This document shows positions 11,724 through 23,255 of a stretch of 64,000 bases of DNA, one piece after another. The DNA is from Poronia punctata. Taxonomy: Eukaryota > Ascomycota > Sordariomycetes > Xylariales > Xylariaceae. Under the pieces are notes generated by a model. That model searched no databases, was not told the origin of the DNA, and was given only the letters and a program-made list of their open reading frames with translations. Within the stretch, counting starts at the first letter, position 1; each line of letters begins with the position of its first letter. The position numbers and the translations under genes are program-made. The stretch is from NCBI GenBank assembly GCA_022579005.1, contig MU401466.1, forward strand, positions 240,223-304,222, in the 5' to 3' direction.

Positions 11724-13157
11724 GGTAGTCACCTAGTTGACCCTCACCTCCGAAAACTTAAAAGGGGAGGGGGAAGAATGTCGGGGAGGGGGGACTCTCA
11801 GGCTTGGCCGGATAACTTGGCGTCGGCTGACGGCCGATGGCTGACTGTGAAACGCAGGGGGGATAATGATGAGGGAAATGCTGGCGGAGTGAGGCGACGA
11901 TGGCCACGAGAAAGGGCCGGGATAGTAGGACACAACAAGGAAAACGGTAGTAAGGTAAGGTAAGGTTAGATGTGCACAGAATGGGAGCGGCGTTGCTTCC
12001 AAGCCTGAGATGCCGAGTTTATCGCTGCTTCCCTCCCATCTTGGGACTCTGAGCCTTCTCTCCTTCTCTATTGGGCGGTCGGTGGGCAGACTTGGTCCCG
12101 CCTGCTTAGGTCAGGTATGTCAGGTAGGTATGTCAGGTACTTAGACTGGGATGACTTGATAACGGGGCGAGGTCATTGAGGCGCACCAATGGTCTTAGTC
12201 ATAGTCATGTTAGGTAGTTTCAATGTGCATTGTATTAGACGTTCTTTCCATCATGATGTTACGTTTTCGCCTCATCGAGGCGCCAGAGAAGATGATGATC
12301 CCACATGATGGGCGGAAATAGAATTTCTTATTAGGAAATAGGTAGGCCACCTCACTTATGGCAGTGCAGTGCTAGGCTGGAAGGTCGGTGGTGTATTGAA
12401 CCATTTTATATTAAGGTCTCGGGCAATCCTGTATCTTTCCCGCGGGGTCGCCTCTTCTGTCCACTTTCTTCAGACATTCCTCATAGAATACTTACATACA
12501 AGACGACCTGATAAATCATATATTTTTGTGCATAACCCCATATCATGAACACGTAACGGCTACATGCCGAAGTATCCATATTCTACGCCATAAAAGGTCT
12601 CACCAACGCGCGTTTCGACTGTCCGTGATGACGGTTCGTTGGAAAACCCGCTCATCTCACCTTGGGTTATTAATACAAGCATACCCATAACCAAAAGTGA
12701 GGCGCACCTTTAAGATCCTCGAGACCGTGGCGGCCGAGCTTGATCATGGTCCCGACTCCCGAAACGTTGACCTTGGTCACAGATTAAAGGGGAGGCAGCG
12801 CATTGGCCGACAACGCTGACGCTACAATGGAAGACGACTCCGAGCAAGGAGTGCTCTGATCGACGAGAGTCTTGATAGGAAGTCATGATCAGAATAAACA
12901 AAAAGGCTGGAAGAAGCGTACAGGCATTAAATAGGGTCGACGGATAGATGTATAAAAGAAGCTTTGCGAAGCAGATAAATAAAAGATAGGCTTCATCTAG
13001 ACCAAACTTCTATAGAGGTCAATACCATATCATCGTCGCAAGATCTTGGAAGCGAGCTGCTGTCAGTTCATCATTTCTAGGCTTTACAAAACACGCCATA
13101 CATCATCCCGACCTCGGTATTAAGGAACTTTTACTCTGCATATCAGAAAGAAAAACG
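11724..13157. other. Intergenic region between cluster members 1 and 2
   Basis: No gene recognised. It contains repeated GGTATGTCAGGTA units near 12110-12140 and, close to its right end, the TATA box assigned to the next gene. Confidence 0.5.
12951..12960 (+). promoter_or_regulatory. Candidate TATA box for cluster member 2
   Basis: TATAAAAGAA about 207 nt upstream of the ATG at 13158, with no other gene between. Position and sequence fit a core promoter; this is not proof of use. Confidence 0.4.
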
Positions 13158-13421
13158 ATGTGTACCGAACTATCCCAAGCACTCAGGTGTGAACACACCC
13201 TCACACAAATGCACTACTGCCAGGATGCTCCTCCGCTAAATCCCAAGTCGCGAAGGGGGCGCAAACCCTGCAAGCACCTCACCCGCACCTCCGTGCCCTG
13301 GCCGCCACCGCCGGGTTTTGACCAGCAAATCCGCTGTTCCCTGCCCGATTGTCCGTTCGAGCAGCGAGGGGGCTATTGGAACTGCTGCTGGTGTGGGAAA
13401 GAATGGAACGAGAACGGTTAG
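13158..13421 (+). CDS. Small Cys-rich protein, short form (cluster member 2)
   Basis: An 87-codon frame. The N-terminus is MC-x8-C-x-H-x7-C-x2-A, the same spacing as the protein at 15395. A basic and Pro-rich linker follows, then the shared core C-x4-C-x8-W-x-C-C-x-C (here ending WNCCWC). The frame stops eight residues after the core, so the C-terminal Cys/His segment present in both sister proteins is missing. The stop lies in GGTTAGTAAG, which also contains a GTTAGT donor; the third copy uses such a donor across its own stop. I could not find a downstream exon that restores the missing segment, so I annotate the short form. Function unknown; zinc binding is plausible. Confidence 0.65.
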   Translation: MCTELSQALRCEHTLTQMHYCQDAPPLNPKSRRGRKPCKHLTRTSVPWPPPPGFDQQIRCSLPDCPFEQRGGYWNCCWCGKEWNENG

Positions 13422-15394
13422 TAAGCCCCAGTTTCCAGGCGGCCTATCAGAGAGAGGAATAAAGAAGGGGGGGCGAGTGGGATGTCGAGTCTCGGCGGTG
13501 GTAGGAGAAGCGTGCGAAATATGGAGAAGGGGATGAACAAAGAAAAGAGGATGACCGTTTGACTGATTGACTAATCGAGTTTCGGTATTATCTACCTAGG
13601 ACGTTGCAGCTGCGTCATGATTATTGATAGACAAGAATACCGCTGTGACCACATCTGTTGTCAGACATGCGAAGCTTCCGCCGAACTCAGGTAGTTGTGA
13701 GATATCCGATCTCGCCAAAGGTAGGTAGGCTAGAACAGGGGGAGGTAGAGCGCTGGAAGATGGAGCATGGGGCTTTATATGACCCATAGCCCTGGGACGA
13801 AACTCGGGCCACTTTACCGTCTTGGTCTTCGTGTGCTCAGAAACATGCGCATGCTACTGGATTCTGTTTTGGAGGGGGAAGTGGGGAGAGAAGAGAGAGA
13901 GGGGGCAACACAAACCGTGTATCTCAAGGGTTGGATCTAGTTTTCGATCTTGTGTATCTCAGACCCCAAAATTTGGGTAGCATGAAGTGGAGGACTGAAA
14001 GGGCGAGAACCACGAAACTTGGATAATACAGATGACCCTCATCGAGGGTCGGAGAATAGGGAGTATATTACCCCGTCGTGCGAGGCTCGGGCAACTGAAC
14101 CGGGTTCTACGTTTTCTGTTGATTTGCTGTCGCTGCCATGCTTCGCACCGCAGGGAGGGGTGCGTGGAGGCTTCGGCTCTTGGAGTCGTGTTGTGAAATG
14201 GTTGGTCCAGAGAGCCCCGGTACGACATATGGAAGCTGCATGATACGAGAGCCTCGGGGCTTCTGGAGCTGAAAGGGTGCAAGGAGGTCATGAGCATTGA
14301 ATGGCATTTGGAGAAGGGGAGCAGAGCACAATGGGATCTCGGAAACGGTTTGCGTTGGATGCCATCGGCCGAAGTAGAAGATGAGCAGATAATGCAAAAG
14401 AAGAAGGCAAACCTTGGCCTTCCATCCTGTAGTCGCCATGATCCTGACGGTTATTATGATCCGGATAATACTCGTCGACAAAGCCATCTGGCGGTGGGAA
14501 TCGATCTTTAGCAGATGATAGGAAGGAAAAAAGAAAGGAGAATCTGCAGCGCCGAGGGCATTATTCAATAATCATCTGAACGGCGTCTCAGGTTCCCCCG
14601 AGGGCTGAGGTCAGGGGTGTATGTAATATGCGAGTGCCCATGTCTTGAAATACTACCCGGGCCGTATCGAGGCTCCAGTGGCCCGGTACCTGGCACCGCG
14701 GCACGATTCCCGATCTCATATGCAGCGTCGTTGCATGACCCGGACAGTTAGTTGCATTGGTAGAGAGCGATGACGGCCAACTACGGAGATTGTGAGATTA
14801 GATAGGAGTGAAAAGAAAAGGCAAGAAAAGCAATAGAAACAAGGCGAAATTGTTGCCGGGAAATGCCAACGGCGGCATGCCATTGGACGACGTTGGGCTG
14901 GGGTATGCTCGTACTGGGCTTGCACTCTCGGTCTTCTGTTTCCTTCTGTGGAAGTGAGACATTCCATTCACCTTGGCCGGGATCAGGGCACCAGACCGGA
15001 CTGGTTGTTGGCTGCACAGGATTGCCCGTGGGCGTTGTGACTATGGAAATCATGCACTAGGTAGGTACCGATAATTGAGTCTTACGTCAGGAGCACTACA
15101 GGACGGACAGTCATGGCCGGATTCCACAGTTCTGATGTCGATATCAGAGAGAGCAGCATGGATGTCACCTTGGAAGCCGCTATGGACAAAACCCTACTAA
15201 AAACCACCATGGTCAGCAGCTACGGACCAACGTAGACGTGTATATAAAAAGGGAACCCACGAGCTTCGGCTTTCGGAAAGCCATTCTGTTTCAAGTAATC
15301 AACTAGCCTCTGATCCCAACCTCGACCCTGTTGTGCCAGACCCGTACGATATAGCTCGAGGCCTAGAAGCTTATGAAAGATCAGTTGATTCGCC
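13422..15394. other. Intergenic region between cluster members 2 and 3
   Basis: No supported gene. Frames on both strands at 14000-14570 and 14780-15060 overlap one another and have no recognisable domain. No fourth copy of the C-C-x-C core was seen here. Confidence 0.5.
15241..15250 (+). promoter_or_regulatory. Candidate TATA box for cluster member 3
   Basis: TATATAAAAA about 150 nt upstream of the ATG at 15395, followed by a leader with CAAG and pyrimidine-rich stretches typical of fungal promoters. Confidence 0.45.
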
Positions 15395-16142
15395 ATGTGC
15401 CACGGACACCCTCATTACCACCCTTGTTCCCATACCTCGGTGAAGTGGCTGTACTGCCCGGAAGCCATATTCGACTTGACGACGGGCTACGAGGCGCCAT
15501 GCGCCAATCCGTTATATGCTACGGTCCAACCCGTCAATACCGACTGTCCACTCCAGAATTGCAACTTCAAGGCACTCAAAGGCAGCTGGAACTGCTGCAT
15601 ATGCGGAAACGGGCCGAATACACAAGGGTGGTGTACTGTCATGAGGTGGGCCTTGGAGTACAACCCCTTAACCAAGAGGATGGAGAATATGGAAGTGCCT
15701 TGCGGGCACGGCTGCTGTAGCAAGTGTAGCCATCATCGTTAGTGGTTTCCGATACCTTTGATATTGTACTCTGCTGACCTTTGTACTTCATTTCCACAAA
15801 GCCTCGTCCTCCAGAGCATCAAGTCCGGAAACATCGTTCGCTGAGGCACGCAATGGGCGGTCTGGGAGAAAGAGTCATAGCAGCAGCCATAGCCACGGCC
15901 ACCACAGTAACGGCAGAAGCTCGGGAAATAGACGGTCTTCTACATATGGTTTCGATAGGAATTTCTCCGCCATTGCCGTCGGGGACGACGAGCCAGCAAC
16001 TAGCACAGCAGCGCACGATAGCTCCAAGGGCTCACGGGATTCGGCCTGTGATACTGGCATCGAGTACTCGTCGAAGAAAACAAAGACAACGAGTAGCAGC
16101 AAGAGGAAAGGGTACAAGAGCCGGAGCCAGTATCACGATTGA
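15395..16142 (+). CDS. Small Cys-rich protein with spliced Ser/Lys-rich tail (cluster member 3)
   Basis: Exon 1 (15395-15737) encodes the Cys module: MC-x8-C-x-H-x7-C-x2-A, the shared core C-x4-C-x8-W-x-C-C-x-C (WNCCIC), then GWC, VPCGHG and CC-x2-C. Read through, it stops at codon 116 (TAG at 15740). A GTTAGT donor overlaps that stop, a CTGAC branch site lies at about 15772, and an AAAG acceptor ends at 15801. Splicing removes 64 nt and opens a further 113 codons (15802-16142) rich in Ser, Lys, Arg, His and Gly (KSHSSSHSHGHHSNGRSSG). That frame has no stop over 340 nt, which supports the join. The product is 227 residues, or 115 if the intron is retained. Function is not known. Confidence 0.65.
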
Positions 16143-19100
16143 ATTATTGCCCCAGACTTCTCAGCCGGACTACGGCTGACGAAAGATGGTCAGCATTCAG
16201 ATATACCTGAGGATGGAAGAGCACTGGAGCGAAAGGCAGAACATACTATTGCCGGTGCGAGTGCTGGCTTGCGCTTCCTACCTCATGCAGGACAGACTAC
16301 CTACCTACTTACTAATGCACCATTCTTGCTACACGTTTAAAGGTAGTTTGATAGGTCGGAAGGAGCCGACGAGGCCTGGGGGACTGGGAGATGGCGCCTT
16401 CCCGAGTAGCATAGCTACCACCTTGGAGGGCAACCTATACCATGGCCTCCCGCAGCATTTGATAAACTCTTTTGGATAAGAATGAATTCGTACCTTGGAA
16501 GTTGATGTGTTTTTGAACTGTGCATAGTGCCTACCTAATGTACCTAGCTCATGTACATACTCGGCCCGAGGGGGACTCTGAACGGATAAGTAAGGTAAGG
16601 TACCTGGAAAGCGAAGAATCCCAAGAAGGGGCGACATCCACAAACTGCTAAGGGCCCCTATTCGACCCCCCACTCGCCACATACTCCGCAAACCGCCAAA
16701 ATGGGCCAAGGTTAATGAAGTCGTGCATGGTTAGGTGGCGAGCTTCACGGAGTGCGCTCGTTGTGCTCTGTCCCAGTAAAGTTCAATGTCGTTTTGCCAG
16801 CATCGTTCCGGGTTGTGTGATGTCTGGGTCCGTTGATAAGGAGCACCACCTGTAGATGCCAAAGAGATACCCACTATCAAGAAAAGAGATAGAAATGGTA
16901 GGGAGCTGAGCATCAGACAACTGCGTAAACTAGTCTCCTCTGCCAAGGAAATCTAGTTGAGGTGGGCATGTCACAGAGAAACGCAGTAGATACCTATATA
17001 TCAGTTCTTCAAATAATTTGTGCTGCGGTCTGGGCGGATGTTAGCCAGCACGACGAGTGTTACCTAGGTGACACCATGAAACAGACACCCCAACGAGCCA
17101 AGATTAGGTTACATCAATATGGCAGTAACGCGGCCGAGGCTGGTGGCTGGCTGGCAACTCACAGACGGTCAAAGCTAGCATAGTTTCCTAGGGAAGCAAA
17201 TGTGAGCAAAAAACATGAAAAGAATGCCGGGATGCCCCTATAAAGGGTATGAAGGACAGCAACTGACCGTCTCAGACACCTGACAAACTGGCCTATTTCA
17301 TGCAGACACCAACACGTGTCTATCGACCGCTGCCATATTTCCGCCGTTAATAGGCCAACGATAAATCCGTGTAACCCTGGCGTCGAAGCGATTGGGCTAA
17401 AGTCAGCGCTGAGATTACCTATTTGGTCAGCATCTGTTCGTTTTTCCACTGTCGAAATCTTGATGCCGTTCCAGATTTTGCGACTGCAGACATCAGGAAT
17501 TAGAAAAGCGTGCCGTACAAGTCAACTGTCAGATGACAGAGGTTGGCGTATACGCCGGCAGGATTGGCGCCCTGGGGATCGACATTGGCGCGACGGTGCC
17601 ACGTGCTGGGCCTCCAGAGGGAACCGTGTTTCAAGTGGCTGACAGCTACGGCACGAAAAAACACTTAACCTAGAGCGAACAAGAAAGCCTGCCGTGCCTG
17701 CTTGCTGATGGAGCACAGTATATGACATTCGCGTACCGAGCGACTGTTAGAACCGCGAAACACTCAACTTTAGACTCGGTAGACGTCCGGAAGGAAGCCG
17801 CAGACACCAACACTCATCTTTCAATTCTTGTCCAGTAGGTACCTAATCTAGGTCAGCAAAGTAATTATGATTGGTCGAACCGCTTTATGAAATATGCGTT
17901 TATTTTATTTTACTAGATTGACCCGGAACGCCGATCGCGAACCCCTCACATCAATACAGGCAGAACAGGGTGTTGTTTCAAGGGAATGCCGGCATGGAAA
18001 AACACGACTGAGCTACAGGCATGTGGCTGCTTAATATTTGAATTACAGAAAGCATTGCATCCCACGAGCACGGCCATACTCAGGGTCCATTGTTGGAGCC
18101 GTGTGCCCGAGGAACAGTGTTGTCGTGTTTACGAGTAAACGTACGAGTACAAAATATCCTGGATAGATATCAAAGCTCTGGACGAGTATCATAGCACCGT
18201 AAATCTTCCTAGGCGAGGCCATCATTCGAGCCTCTTTATCGAACAGACCGGTAGAGAAATCCGAGGAGAAAAATATCTTGGGCCCCTCTGCCTACATATA
18301 GTCCGTCCGATCTTTCACCATTTTCCCTCCACACTTTATGCCTAACCGGGCACATGGCATAATGACGCCTCATGCAGGAGGTATTGCATGGGCCATGGCA
18401 TATCCCTCCCCTCACACTTACATAGGTATTGCATAGGTGTATCACATCCTACCGACCATCTTTCTATTCTGGCACTTGGATATTCTGCGTTTATGTTACA
18501 CATATTCGTAGATCGAATCGCTTGCTTGTGTACCGTGTAAGAAGCCCCCCCACGCAGATAGCTAAAAGGACGAATACCCGCCGGCATTGGGTAAACATAT
18601 GGTCATGGTACCCCGCTATCTTCTAGGTAGCAGGGAGCTCCCCTCATTATAGTTATTAGACCACGTAGAATCCGGCCCAGCCTCAAAGTTCAAGTGAGGC
18701 CGAATAATCTTGATAGTATGCGATGCAGTGAGGTTAAGTGATCTGAATGGTCAGTCAATTGGCCTGTCGACCTCTTGCTTGGGTTTTACGAGTAGGTACC
18801 ATAACTCAACCAGATTTCCGACGATCAAGGACATCGAGTATGATATTGTGATGCAACTGGATACGCTGTGTGGGTGGAAGAATCTGAATACCTACGTGTA
18901 CTTGGAAAGTCTGCAGCATGTGCTGTATATCAACATCATGTTTATCCCTACTCGGAGATACTTCCAAGGCAACCTTGCAACCTTGGGCTGCTTGGTTGTG
19001 CGACCCTTGAATGGCTAGCACATGGCAACGGCACAATGTGGCCTGAGTGTGTGCCCTTTGAGCTTCGTCCAATTCCCTGTCGATAATACCCTGAGCCCTT

Positions 19101-20014
19101 CAATACTACCCACCAACAGTAAAAATACAAGCTGTTGTGTAGCTCGAGGACTCGGTGTTTTCTTAAAGCATATGTTCCAATGTCCCCAGCAAATTTTCTG
19201 GACGAGGCTATAATTTGGATTGCTTTCACTTAACAGCAGCGATGGGGTAGGTACCTAAATTAGAATTCTAGAGGTTACGAAGAACTTGAAGGACATTGTT
19301 TTCTGTGCAAGACATCACGTTGGCAGGAACATTCTCTACGAAGGTACTTGTAGAGATTATCAAAACAAGTCTAAGCTAAATCCAGCTTAGCCAAAGGGAT
19401 TGTCTTCCCCAGTCCCTGCACGAACAATCCTCGGTCTTTCATCTTTTATGAATTCAGCCCGTCACCCATGTGGTTTCAACCATCTCTTCTGAGATTAGTT
19501 CCCTTCGGACAGCCCCTGTCTCATGCTCCATCCCCCATCCCTCATCTTCAAGATTGGGCTAGATAGGCAGTGAATGCTGAAGGTCCGTGGCGATTTGCGA
19601 ACACTCACAAACCAAGTCTGCCTTATTACCTACATACCTCCTATCAAGATACCTACCCGTGCAACAAGTGCCATTGTGCTTATCCCTGCCCACCCCCTCG
19701 TCCTTGTCACTCCGGTATTCCTAGCATTTTTCATCTTGGAGCTCTCTCCGCTTGTTGAACGTGATATATCCTGCTTCAATACCTGCAGACATTTCTTTGC
19801 TCCTGCCACTTGTATGCCTTGCTAGTATACCTAGAAACTCTACCTAGGGATTACCTTCAAGGAGACGTCGTGTCACAATCAAATCCAAGCCGACCGGCAC
19901 CTACTAATCTACGTAGCCAAGCGGCCATATTAACCGCTACAAGCCTGTCTGTCGCTACTCATATTCAAAGAGAGAGAGAGAGGGAAAATATTCCTGGTCT
20001 CACAACACCCAAAA
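16143..20014. other. 3.9-kb gene-empty stretch
   Basis: No reading frame here convinces me. A frame of about 70 codons around 17460-17670 (+) and small frames at 18700-19230 on both strands have no recognisable motif. The region has TACGAGTA motifs at 18130, 18142 and 18787, AGGTACCT at 16598, 17837 and 19249, and a short GA repeat at about 19971-19981 just before the next gene. Confidence 0.5.
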
Positions 20015-20804
20015 ATGCCTACATCTCTTGATTCGGCTCGCCCTATTATGGCGCCTTCGGTACGTTAAGCTCTTCGTTTTCTGTCTCCGTGCTTTTTTGC
20101 CTGTTCAAACAACAATACCGGGAACGGACCTTTTGTGTTTCAATACGACCTACTGCCAGGGCGCATGCATCCTCTTTGTGATTGAAACCGTTGCCTTCGT
20201 CTCTTAGTACCCAAATAATCAATCCTAACCGCGTGACAATGATTGAACTGCGGCTACTTTTCCCTTTCTCTTTTGTTCGTGTCGCGTGACGACAATTGGA
20301 TGCCTAAACAGACCGCATCGATAGCCGGGACGAAATCGGATGGGACCGTAGCAAAGCTAGCTGCCCATCTCGCGTATTTTCAATCTCGAACACAAGTGGT
20401 TTTCATTCTTCGTTGCAACATAACATACCGGGAAAAGTCAAAGTATATAGCTAACAATGGTCGGATGGTCGCCTCAATAGCTCACGTCGCCCCGCGCGTC
20501 CCTCCGTCTGAGCACATACAGCACGACGGCACCCTCGTTCACCCCGACGGTACGGACAACCGATTCGGCACACGCCGAGATACGTAACATCGAGTCCGGT
20601 CTCGCGCGTATGGAAAACAAGGCCCTATCCAAGCAGCGCGTCATTCTATCGGAGGAGAAGACGGCCAACCTCAGCAAACTCGCCCTCGGCGCCAAGCTCG
20701 ACCGTGCCCTCGATCGCCGTATGACCGGCCAGGACGCCGTCATGCGCCCAAGGAAGCAGAGTCTCAACGAGAAGGATATCGAAAATGAGAAGATGGAACT
20801 GTAG
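20015..20804 (+). CDS. Small hypothetical charged protein (two exons)
   Basis: Exon 1 is 20015-20059 (15 codons) and exon 2 is 20481-20804, joined across a 421-nt intron with a GTACGT donor, a CTAAC branch site at about 20452 and a TAG acceptor. The product is 122 residues. Residues 16-55 are Ser/Thr/Pro-rich. From about residue 55 a long charged helix follows (SGLARMENKALSKQRVIL, then LALGAKLDRALDRRMTGQD) and a short acidic end. Codon use in exon 2 is strongly GC-ended, as expected for a real fungal exon. I do not recognise the family. The long first intron is unusual for this window, so exon 1 is less certain than exon 2. Confidence 0.5.
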
Positions 20805-21843
20805 AGGCAGATTTGACGAATAACGCAAGTGGAACAATGCGAACGTGTGCATGAGAGAGTTTGAAAAGAGGGAGACGCGTCCACGTATTACGGTCGCAGG
20901 ACGGATTCCAATACGCGGCAAATACAGAAGGAAAGCTAGGAAGCCTTTTTGTCACGCTTGAGGATTCTATCGGAACTGGCAGGATTGGTGTTGAATCACT
21001 TGGTTGGCTTCTGCACGAGGCTAGATGGGGCCCATCGGTTAACTATACACGCCTCTTGCGCCGGATGGAGATGCAACAGCCGTTATTGGCACCGTCCCTT
21101 GCTCCTGCCACTCCGTCAACGTCTATCGAGGAAAGCGGAAGCGCGGGAATGTAGCTAGCAACTTTACTGCAAGAAGGCCTCTAGACTAGACATTAGGGGG
21201 ACCCGTCTCTTTTCCCCGCTCGACCTTTTTATTTTCTTTTATTCCTTGCAGCTTTATTTGTATATCATCATAACGAGTTGGTTGACGCCATCACGAGGAA
21301 CGAGCGTCATCTTGAACATTTACTAGATAAAAATCTACCGAAAAAATCAAAATAACAACATAGCCGTTCCTATAGTTTTTGTGAAAGATGGTCATTGCAA
21401 TCTTGGCTATAGCCGATTAAATGGCACAACTCAAGACGGCCCGATTTGATGTGGTATAGCTACCTAAATGCAGCCGTCAACCACCATCGTTGTAGGTTGG
21501 TAGGTATATTTATATAAAACGCCGTCCCAGCGTTACAAAATTGGCCTGTATTGGCCCAACCCAAACAAGAGCTTGGAGAACAGAATTCTAGGTTAAACTC
21601 TGACATCTAATCGTAGCCCAGCAAACGCCTAAACGCCATTTTCGGGGATGGGCTAAGCGGCCGAGGATATCCAGGGTAATTCCAAATGCGCAGGAAGCAA
21701 GCCCAAGTTATCCGCAACGTCACAACCTTCCCCCCTTTTCCTCCATGGTCGGGGAGTTTTTTTGAAAATATTGCACAGCTCCTATACTGCCCTCCCCCAG
21801 GACAAGCGACAGAGCGGTCTATCTCATCTGCTCGTCTACCAGA
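20805..21843. other. Convergent intergenic region
   Basis: Between the 3' ends of a plus-strand and a minus-strand gene. A 97-codon frame at 20861-21154 overlaps nothing recognisable and is probably chance or untranslated sequence. Confidence 0.5.
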
Positions 21844-22497
21844 CTAAGCCTCGACCTTGTTCTTGCCCTGCTTAGCATCCACCTTCTTAAGCAGTTCGAG
21901 ACCCTTCTCCTTCCTCGCCCTCACGCGCTCAAGCGCCTGCCTCATCTGTTCCGCCTCGAAGGGATTCTGCACTTTCTGGCTTAAGATCTTCATCTCCGTC
22001 CCTTGCTCGATATCCACACAAGTCTGCAGATACAGCGCAGCAACAGACCACTCCTCTAGCGCGGCGTGTGCCTCGGCGATCTTGTAGCTCAACCCGGCGC
22101 ATTCCTCGCGCACCTTGTCATGCCAGTCCCAGATCGGGCGCTCGTACTCGACCTTCATGCCCAGCTTGAACGCATTGATGGCGGCCTCGTAGTTCCCCTT
22201 TTTGTACTCGACGTTGCCGATCTCTACCCAGTTGTCTACCTGCGCGGACCGCTTGGGGTCCATGGGGATAGAAGGGGGGAACACGGGATCCTTGGCTTCG
22301 GGGTCGTTGAGGACGAGGTCTTTGTGTAGCTCGTTCAGGGCGTCCAGCTCCGTCTTGAGACGCTTGCTGCTGCTCGAGGCTGTGCTTACGGTTGGGATCT
22401 GTACGGGGGTTTTCTTCTTGCTCTTTTGGTCGACGTGGACGTGGGTTTGTACGTCGATTGTTAGAGGGTACTGGGTGAATGTGTCGAGGTCCGACAT
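21844..22497 (-). CDS. SEC72: Sec72-like TPR subunit of the ER translocon
   Basis: A single-exon frame of 217 residues from an ATG at 22497. The N-terminus (DTFTQYPLTIDVQT) resembles the start of fungal Sec72 proteins. A TPR unit (WVEIGNVEYKKGNYEAAINAF, residues 90-110) and two further helical repeats fill residues 88-165. The end is Lys-rich. In yeast, Sec72 sits with Sec62, Sec63 and Sec71 on the cytosolic face of the ER and helps post-translational import of secretory precursors by docking Hsp70. Length and layout match filamentous fungal members. A different TPR co-chaperone is the main alternative. Confidence 0.78.
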   Translation of the reverse strand: MSDLDTFTQYPLTIDVQTHVHVDQKSKKKTPVQIPTVSTASSSSKRLKTELDALNELHKDLVLNDPEAKDPVFPPSIPMDPKRSAQVDNWVEIGNVEYKKGNYEAAINAFKLGMKVEYERPIWDWHDKVREECAGLSYKIAEAHAALEEWSVAALYLQTCVDIEQGTEMKILSQKVQNPFEAEQMRQALERVRARKEKGLELLKKVDAKQGKNKVEA

Positions 22498-23255
22498 GGT
22501 GGGCTGTTAGAGTTCAAAGTCGAGCTTTGGCTACAATAAATACGCGGTACAATAATGGCCCGGGGGGAAGTCGGCGTGAATTGATTGACTCGGCAGACTG
22601 GACTAGTTATATAAATAGCTTGTTAACCTAGTCGACGAGGGTGGTCAAACAGCGAATGTGACCTGACCAGATAAAGAAGAAAGTGCTACAGGATATGCAA
22701 CGAAGAAGAAGAATCCAGTACCTATCAGGTACAAGCTGGGTTGGGGTTGTTGATGAGGCAATCTGGCGACTTTGAGTACATCGGGTCAGCCAATTGCAGG
22801 GAAGGTACCCGGGCAGCCCAGGTACCTCCTACCCTGAGCTGCCTGCCCCACCAGTCGGACACGCCAAAAAAACATCAATAATTGATGAGTAAGGCACCCA
22901 AGATGCTCAGTACGACAACTCAATACATTTACAAACAATACAAACATAACGTCTGGTTTATAACTAGAGTAGCAGGTACCTACTGTGCTAAAGGTGGAAA
23001 ACAGTCATTGTTTCAGACACATGTTTTCAGACACATGTTTTCAATATTATAATTTATAAATAAGTAAATACATACGGTATAAATGACACAACACAGGCGC
23101 TCGCTTCTTCGCTTAGAGTGTTAATTTGGTATGTCGCCCACTGTAAACTTGCTCCTCCATCCTCCTTTCTGATCCCTATCTTGGTTCGTATATTACCGGC
23201 GCAGGTCGGGCTTGGTGATTTATATATTACGCCACTTTCTTCTCTTATTCCCTTT
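22498..23255. other. Intergenic region
   Basis: Promoter of the Sec72-like gene and 3' flank of the transcription-factor gene. Contains a tandem duplication of TTTCAGACACATG at about 23011-23042 and an AGGTACCT at 22820. No gene seen. Confidence 0.5.

Noticed and set aside
15373..15720. 115-codon plus-strand frame overlapping the third Cys-rich gene
   Set aside because: Shadow of the real frame; lacks the conserved Cys core.
15781..16179. 132-codon plus-strand frame over the second exon of the Cys-rich gene
   Set aside because: The overlapping frame that joins exon 1 through a CTGAC branch site and an AAAG acceptor is preferred because it keeps frame with the Cys module.
16329..16709. 126-codon minus-strand frame
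   Set aside because: Begins at TTG, not ATG, and has no recognisable feature.
17460..17670. About 70 open codons on the plus strand ending in VADSYG
   Set aside because: Gly-rich and with good codon use, but no start context or flanking exons could be found.
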